Below, in pieces: positions 42,101 to 44,464 of a stretch of 44,464 nucleotides of DNA. How positions within the stretch are numbered: the first letter of the stretch is position 1; each line of letters starts with the position of its first letter. A program made the translations under genes and the position numbers. The notes beneath the pieces were generated by a model that saw only the letters and a list, made by a program, of their open reading frames with translations, made no database searches and was not told the DNA's origin. Source of the stretch: Propionibacteriaceae bacterium (GTDB lineage Bacteria; Actinomycetota; Actinomycetes; Propionibacteriales; Propionibacteriaceae); contig JAFKJK010000030.1 in the NCBI GenBank assembly GCA_017306015.1, positions 1-44,464 on the forward strand, given 5' to 3'.

Positions 42101-42479
42101 CGAACTCGGCGAGGTCGAGGTCAGCGCCGAGGAGGTGCTGGTCTCCGAGCGTCCCCGCGAGGGCTGGAGCGTCGTCAACGAGCAGGGCGAGACCGTCGCG
42201 CTGGACCTGGAACTCACCCCCGAGCTGGTCCGGGCCGGCGTCGCGCGCGAGTTCATCCGGGCCGTCCAGGAGGCGCGCAAGGCGTCCGGCTTCGAGGTGT
42301 CGGACCGCATCCGGCTCACCTGGGCCGCGAGCCGTCCAGACGTGGCCGAGGCCCTGCGCAGCAACGCGGGCCTGATCGCGGACGAGGTGCTGGCCGTCGA
42401 GCTGTCCGAGGCCGAGGCGGCAACCGACTGGTTCGTGGACGACGAGGCGGGATTCGGCTTCGCGGTCGAGCGCCTCTAG
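39153..42479 (+). CDS. ileS: Isoleucyl-tRNA synthetase, type 2, with GxHH signature and repeat insertion
   Basis: Charges tRNA-Ile; 1108 residues. The HIGH signature is rearranged to GTHH (64-67, in PPTANGMPGTHHIEA), and KMSKS reads KMSKH (610-614). The CP1 editing domain lies between (for example LIWTTTPWTLVSNTA). The C-terminal part has the LDRWLVSARNELV anticodon-binding start and the long tail of type-2 enzymes. Residues ~685-745 are foreign-looking: GDRYFGSPEAAADATL occurs twice, then GDRYSGSPVNESTCPHG; these are translated GGGGACAG-family repeats (41206-41386). Without them the length would be ~1048, normal for the type. The frame is open throughout. ATG at 39153 follows GAAGGA and a T-box. 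It is the only ileS seen here, so it is presumably functional. Confidence 0.95.
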   Translation: MTTDCAAARRYRPVPASIDLPAAEREILDFWDANDTFAASLERTSGGAPWTFYEGPPTANGMPGTHHIEARVFKDVFPRFKTMQGFHVDRKAGWDCHGLPVELAVEKELGFNGKPDIEAYGVEAFNARCRESVSRHVDAFTELTRRMGYWVNLDEAYWTMSPDFVESVWWALKQIHSKGLLVEDYRVAPYCPRCGTTLSDHELAQGYEDVVDQSVYVRFPLTSGPLAGKASLLIWTTTPWTLVSNTAAAVGPDITYVVATRDEPGGESLVLAEALAEKVLGDGWALGETFTGSQMEFWSYARPLELVEFPDVVGGTHQVLLADFVTTEDGTGVVHEAPAFGEVDLELCRAYGLPLVNPIRPDGTFEPDLDLVGGLFFKTADAVIIDDLTERGLMFRVQPYEHSYPHCWRCHTTLLYYAQPSWYIRTTAIKDALLRENEATNWYPEHIKHGRYGDWLDNNIDWALSRSRYWGTPLPIWRCPAGHQTCVGSRAELSELTGRDYSGLDPHRPFVDDVAFACPQCRQTAHRVPEVIDAWFDSGSMPFAQWGYPWVDGSKDAFAAAYPADFICEAIDQTRGWFYSLMAIGTLVFDESSYRNVLCLGHILAEDGRKMSKHLGNILEPIPLMDTHGADAVRWFMAAGGSPWASRRVGHQSIQETVRKVLLTYLNTVSFQTLYAGANDWTPALNHGDRYFGSPEAAADATLSDVNDGDRYFGSPEAAADATLNDGDRYSGSPVNESTCPHGSADHVLDRWLVSARNELVRDVTAALEDFDTQRAGALLTDFVDDLSNWYVRRSRRRFWEGQHGALQTLHDTLNVVTRLMAPLAPFLTERVWQDLFVTTDPDAPASVHLTSWPIADEDVIDAHLDASMKLARRLVELGRSARAEAKVKTRQPLKRALVPSVAFAELDAELRAEIAAELNVTAVESFASAGDLVDYSAKGNFRALGKRFAQQTPVVASAIAAADAAWLATTLAADGRATISVPELGEVEVSAEEVLVSERPREGWSVVNEQGETVALDLELTPELVRAGVAREFIRAVQEARKASGFEVSDRIRLTWAASRPDVAEALRSNAGLIADEVLAVELSEAEAATDWFVDDEAGFGFAVERL
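41206..41386. repeat. In-frame GGGGACAG-family repeats inside ileS
   Basis: Direct copies of the core at 41214-41236, 41277-41299 and 41331-41353, plus an inverted copy at 41356-41386. The first two copies are identical over 23 bases to those at 21962-21984. Copy spacing is 63 and 54 bases, both multiples of three; the 54-bp unit was tandemly duplicated with a 9-bp difference. The third and inverted copies form a long palindrome (41331-41376): 13-bp outer arms around GTTCACCGGTGAAC. No stop codon is introduced. Confidence 0.95.
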
Positions 42480-42592
42480 CAAGGCCGAAAGGTGTGGGCC
42501 GGGGTGCCGGGCGGCGGAAAGACCCAGACCCTGGCCCGGCCGGGCGAACCGGTCAGGCCAGGGCGAGAGCCACGGCCGCCACGGCGGCCCGC

Positions 42593-42672
42593 GATCGATG
42601 CGTCCCCCCTCGCAGCCAGAAGAAGTTCACTGACCTTGCCCCCCGATCATCGGGCTGCGAGCCGCATCGATC
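42593..42672. repeat. 80-bp element with bipartite inverted ends downstream of ileS
   Basis: GATCGATGCG (42593-42602) and CTCGCAGCC (42609-42617) are repeated in inverted form as GGCTGCGAG (42653-42661) and CGCATCGATC (42663-42672). The gap between the two blocks is 6 bases on the left and 1 base on the right. The interior is ~35 bp. It lies in the 328-bp gap between ileS and the hydrolase gene and could be a bidirectional hairpin or a very short MITE-like remnant. The 42480-42592 part of the gap shows nothing recognisable beyond high GC. Confidence 0.65.
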
Positions 42673-42684
42673 TCGACGCGTTAA

Positions 42685-42728
42685 GAGAATACCGTTCTCC
42701 ATTGACCGGGCGTCAAGATTCGTACGTA
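42685..42728 (+). promoter_or_regulatory. Candidate promoter with small dyad upstream of the hydrolase gene
   Basis: GAGAA (42685-42689) and TTCTC (42695-42699) form a 5-bp dyad. TTGACC (42702-42707) and TACGTA (42723-42728) are a possible -35/-10 pair with a short 15-bp spacer. About 80 bp upstream of the hydrolase ATG. Weak, by-eye call. Confidence 0.35.
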
Positions 42729-42807
42729 ACACGGACACCCGCTACGGCCACCCAGCGCTGATCCGGGAGAATGGCGGCAACCGTCTCGCAACCGACTGGA
42801 GCCCGCC

Positions 42808-43476
42808 ATGACGGATCGGCCCCCTCGTCCCCTCCCCGTCGTCCTGCTGCACTCAGCCGGACGCAGCCCGCAGATGTGGCAGGACCAGGTCGAGGCCATC
42901 GGGAGCCAGACCCAGCTGGTGGCGCCATGGCTGGCCGGCCTGCGTCCGGGACGCTCCGGGGAGCTCTCGCTCGCCGCCGCCGCCGCTGAGGTGATCTCGA
43001 CCATGGACCGCTACGGCTTCGAGCGTGCCCGGCTCGTCGGCCACCAGTTCGGGGCGATGGTCGCGCTGGAGGCGGCCGCGTCCGAGCCGGAGATGATCGC
43101 CGGGCTGGTGCTGTCCGGGGCGGCGCTGACCCCCTCCCGGGCGGGGCTGACGCTCCAGAAGACCCTGGTGCGGCTCCTGCCCAAGTCGGCGCTGGCCGGC
43201 AGCGGTGCGACCAAGGCCGACCTGCTTCGCGCCCTCGACGTGATGGCGAGCACCAACCTCGGCGACCGCCTGGACCGCATCACCGCGCCGGTGCTGGTCG
43301 TCGCCGGCGCGTCCGACCAGACCAGGACCGCCGGCCAGCAACTCGCGGCGGCGCTGCCCCACGGTGACTACGTGGAACTCGCCGGCGCCGGCGCCAGTCC
43401 CAATGCCGAGGCGCCCGAGGAGTACAACCGCCTCCTGCTCGACTTCCTCGCCCGGACGGCGGAGCTCCGGGCCTGA
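42808..43476 (+). CDS. Alpha/beta-hydrolase-fold protein without catalytic Ser and His
   Basis: 222 residues with the alpha/beta-hydrolase layout: PVVLLHSAGRSPQMW (oxyanion region), the nucleophile elbow, VVAGASDQTR (acid Asp170) and GAGASPNAEAPEEYNRLLLDFL (visible as GAGASPNAEAPEEYN). In active relatives the elbow is GHSxG and the last motif is GAGHxxxxExP. Here the elbow is GHQFG, so the nucleophile is Gln80, and the catalytic His is Ala196. Only the Asp remains, so hydrolysis is unlikely. It may be a binding or scaffold protein. ATG 42808; not in an operon with ileS. The gene otherwise shows intact codon structure, so it is not simply decaying. Confidence 0.82.
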   Translation: MTDRPPRPLPVVLLHSAGRSPQMWQDQVEAIGSQTQLVAPWLAGLRPGRSGELSLAAAAAEVISTMDRYGFERARLVGHQFGAMVALEAAASEPEMIAGLVLSGAALTPSRAGLTLQKTLVRLLPKSALAGSGATKADLLRALDVMASTNLGDRLDRITAPVLVVAGASDQTRTAGQQLAAALPHGDYVELAGAGASPNAEAPEEYNRLLLDFLARTAELRA

Positions 43477-43522
43477 CCCGCGTGCGTCCCAGAGGCCCAC
43501 GCGCGGCCGGCGCCGCCCCTTT

Positions 43523-43583
43523 TCAACCGAAAGGTTGACGAACCGCCGAGACCGCGCTACGTTTATTCAACCGATCGGTTGAA
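43523..43583 (+). promoter_or_regulatory. Promoter flanked by two ArsR-type operators
   Basis: Operator 1 is TCAACC-GAAA-GGTTGA (43523-43538). Operator 2 is the perfect 18-bp palindrome TTCAACCGATCGGTTGAA (43566-43583). Between them TTGACG (43535-43540) and TACGTT (43558-43563) are spaced by 17 bp, a good promoter. Operator 1 overlaps the -35 box and operator 2 covers the start of the transcript, fitting autorepression by the ArsR protein encoded next. Confidence 0.85.
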
Positions 43584-43594
43584 AAGGAATCACC

Positions 43595-43942
43595 ATGGCG
43601 GACCAGCTGTCCACTGTGTTCGCGGCTCTGGCGGATCCCACGCGCAGGGATCTCGTCGCCCGCCTCACTGTCGCGGACGCGACGGTGGGCGAGTTGGCCG
43701 CACCGTACGACATGACCGTCCAGGCGGTCTCCAAGCACCTCAAGGTGTTGGAGGACGCCGGCCTGGTCACCAAGGGACGCCGGGCGCAGACGCGTCCGGT
43801 GCACCTGGAGGCGGAGGTGTTCGATCTGATGACCGCATGGATCGAGCGCTACCGCAGACAGGCGGAGGAGCGCTACCAGCGCCTCGACGTCGTCCTCGCC
43901 GAACTGAACGAATCCGAGATCGAGAAGGAAGCAGCATCATGA
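43595..43942 (+). CDS. ArsR-family transcriptional regulator
   Basis: 115-residue winged-helix repressor of the SRPBCC-linked ArsR group: VFAALADPTRRDLVARLTVA, the recognition region YDMTVQAVSKHLKVLEDAGL and a wing with GRRAQTRPVHL. No cysteine metal site is present, so it does not sense arsenic. AAAAGGA lies before the ATG at 43595. The stop overlaps the next start as ATGA, so it is co-translated with the SRPBCC protein. Two palindromes upstream (43523-43583) indicate autoregulation. Confidence 0.95.
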   Translation: MADQLSTVFAALADPTRRDLVARLTVADATVGELAAPYDMTVQAVSKHLKVLEDAGLVTKGRRAQTRPVHLEAEVFDLMTAWIERYRRQAEERYQRLDVVLAELNESEIEKEAAS

Positions 43943-44424
43943 CCACCGACACCACCCAGGCCAGGATCGTCGCCGACCCCGACGTGCCGGTCATCCGGAT
44001 CACCCGCGACTTCCAGGCCACCCCGGCCCAACTGCTCCGGGCCCACACCGACCCCGAGCTGTACGCGCGCTGGGTCGGCCCGGACGGCCTGAACACGCGC
44101 ATCGACTACTGGGACGCCCAGCGCGGCGGACGCTGGCGCTTCACCCAGATCACCGACGACGGGGAGTACAGCTTCTACGGCAGCTTCCACGAGATCACCG
44201 ACGACCGCATCGTCCAGACCTTCACCTGGGAGGGCATGCCCGACGACGTCTCCCTGGAGACCGTGATCCTCGAGGATCTCGGGGACGGCCGCACCCGCCT
44301 GCACGCCCACTCCCTGGTGGACAGTTTCAAGGGCCGGGACGGCTGGCTCGCGTCCGGCATGGAGACCGGCATCAACGACGGCTACGCCAAGCTGGACGCC
44401 CTGCTGGCCGCCGACGAGGTCTGA
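43939..44424 (+). CDS. SRPBCC/AHSA1-family protein
   Basis: 161 residues of the START-like SRPBCC fold (AHSA1/Aha1-type): VIRITRDFQATPAQLLRAHT, ARWVGPDG, GGRWRFTQ, FYGSFHEITDDRIVQTFTWEG and MPDDVSLETV. Such proteins have a hydrophobic ligand pocket and are very commonly paired with an ArsR regulator, as here. The start overlaps the regulator stop by 4 bp. Possibly it binds or sequesters the ligand sensed by the regulator (inference). Confidence 0.93.
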   Translation: MTTDTTQARIVADPDVPVIRITRDFQATPAQLLRAHTDPELYARWVGPDGLNTRIDYWDAQRGGRWRFTQITDDGEYSFYGSFHEITDDRIVQTFTWEGMPDDVSLETVILEDLGDGRTRLHAHSLVDSFKGRDGWLASGMETGINDGYAKLDALLAADEV

Positions 44425-44464
44425 CGCCGCCCCCCTCCCCCTCCCCCTCCCCCGGCCTCCCCCT
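44425..44464. repeat. C-rich low-complexity tail
   Basis: After the SRPBCC stop the window ends in a pyrimidine tract, mostly CCCCCT repeats, with almost no G or A. It may be a slippage-prone tract or a place where assembly is unreliable. It continues past the window. Confidence 0.6.

Overview
The window is high-GC DNA with dense gene packing, many GTG starts and many 4-nt start/stop overlaps. Gene content (type-2 isoleucyl-tRNA synthetase behind a translational T-box, small SRP RNA beside dnaX, dnaX-ybaB-recR order, VanY-like and SH3/ARB-type secreted proteins) points to an actinobacterium, plausibly of the Propionibacteriaceae/Propionibacteriales; the family is inference. No prophage, transposase, CRISPR array, rRNA or tRNA was recognised.

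Layout. (1) 1-18000, nearly all minus strand: argS, two secreted FN3 + endonuclease/exonuclease/phosphatase proteins, a TagD-type cytidylyltransferase fused to a Gfo/Idh/MocA oxidoreductase, a secreted phospholipase D-like protein, a lipoprotein, and a core wall-polymer set: CDP-alditol polymerase-like transferase, short-chain reductase plus IspD/TarI-type cytidylyltransferase (together matching the two halves of the CDP-ribitol enzyme Acs1/Bcs1), and a TagH/TagG-like ABC exporter. pgi, a second polymerase-like transferase and an SH3/ARB-type secreted protein follow upstream. This reads as a poly(alditol phosphate) teichoic-acid-like locus with secreted phosphodiesterases beside it. (2) 18000-25200, mostly plus: a degenerate KDPG-aldolase-like protein, a YbhB-type protein, a DUF4031-HD fusion, a Ser/Thr/Pro-rich secreted protein translationally coupled to a VanY-like lipoprotein, a double-domain eukaryote-type phosphofructokinase, and an APH(6)-like kinase. 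(3) 25260-31080, minus: alcohol dehydrogenase, a fluoride-riboswitch operon (usp-crcB-crcB), an array of palindromic repeats, a membrane glycosyltransferase and an NCS1 permease. (4) 31146-38720: SRP RNA, dnaX, NUDIX, a divergent MFS/ArsR-like pair around a perfect operator palindrome, ybaB, recR, HAD phosphatase, an Imm-5-like protein and a SHOCT protein. (5) 38770-44464: an ileS leader with a T-box, ileS, a catalytically dead alpha/beta-hydrolase, and an ArsR-SRPBCC pair with two operator palindromes.

The most striking thread is a dispersed short palindromic repeat family (core GGGGACAG). It occurs in tandem after argS, between the VanY-like gene and pfk, as a five-unit array beside the fluoride operon, and in frame inside ileS, where it has been tandemly duplicated in multiples of three bases and adds about 60 residues between the KMSKS loop and the anticodon-binding domain. 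IleRS itself carries the rearranged GxHH form of the HIGH signature. Other unusual items are the eukaryote-like fused PFK, two adjacent CrcB proteins with complementary changes in the phenylalanine box, and several degenerate enzymes.
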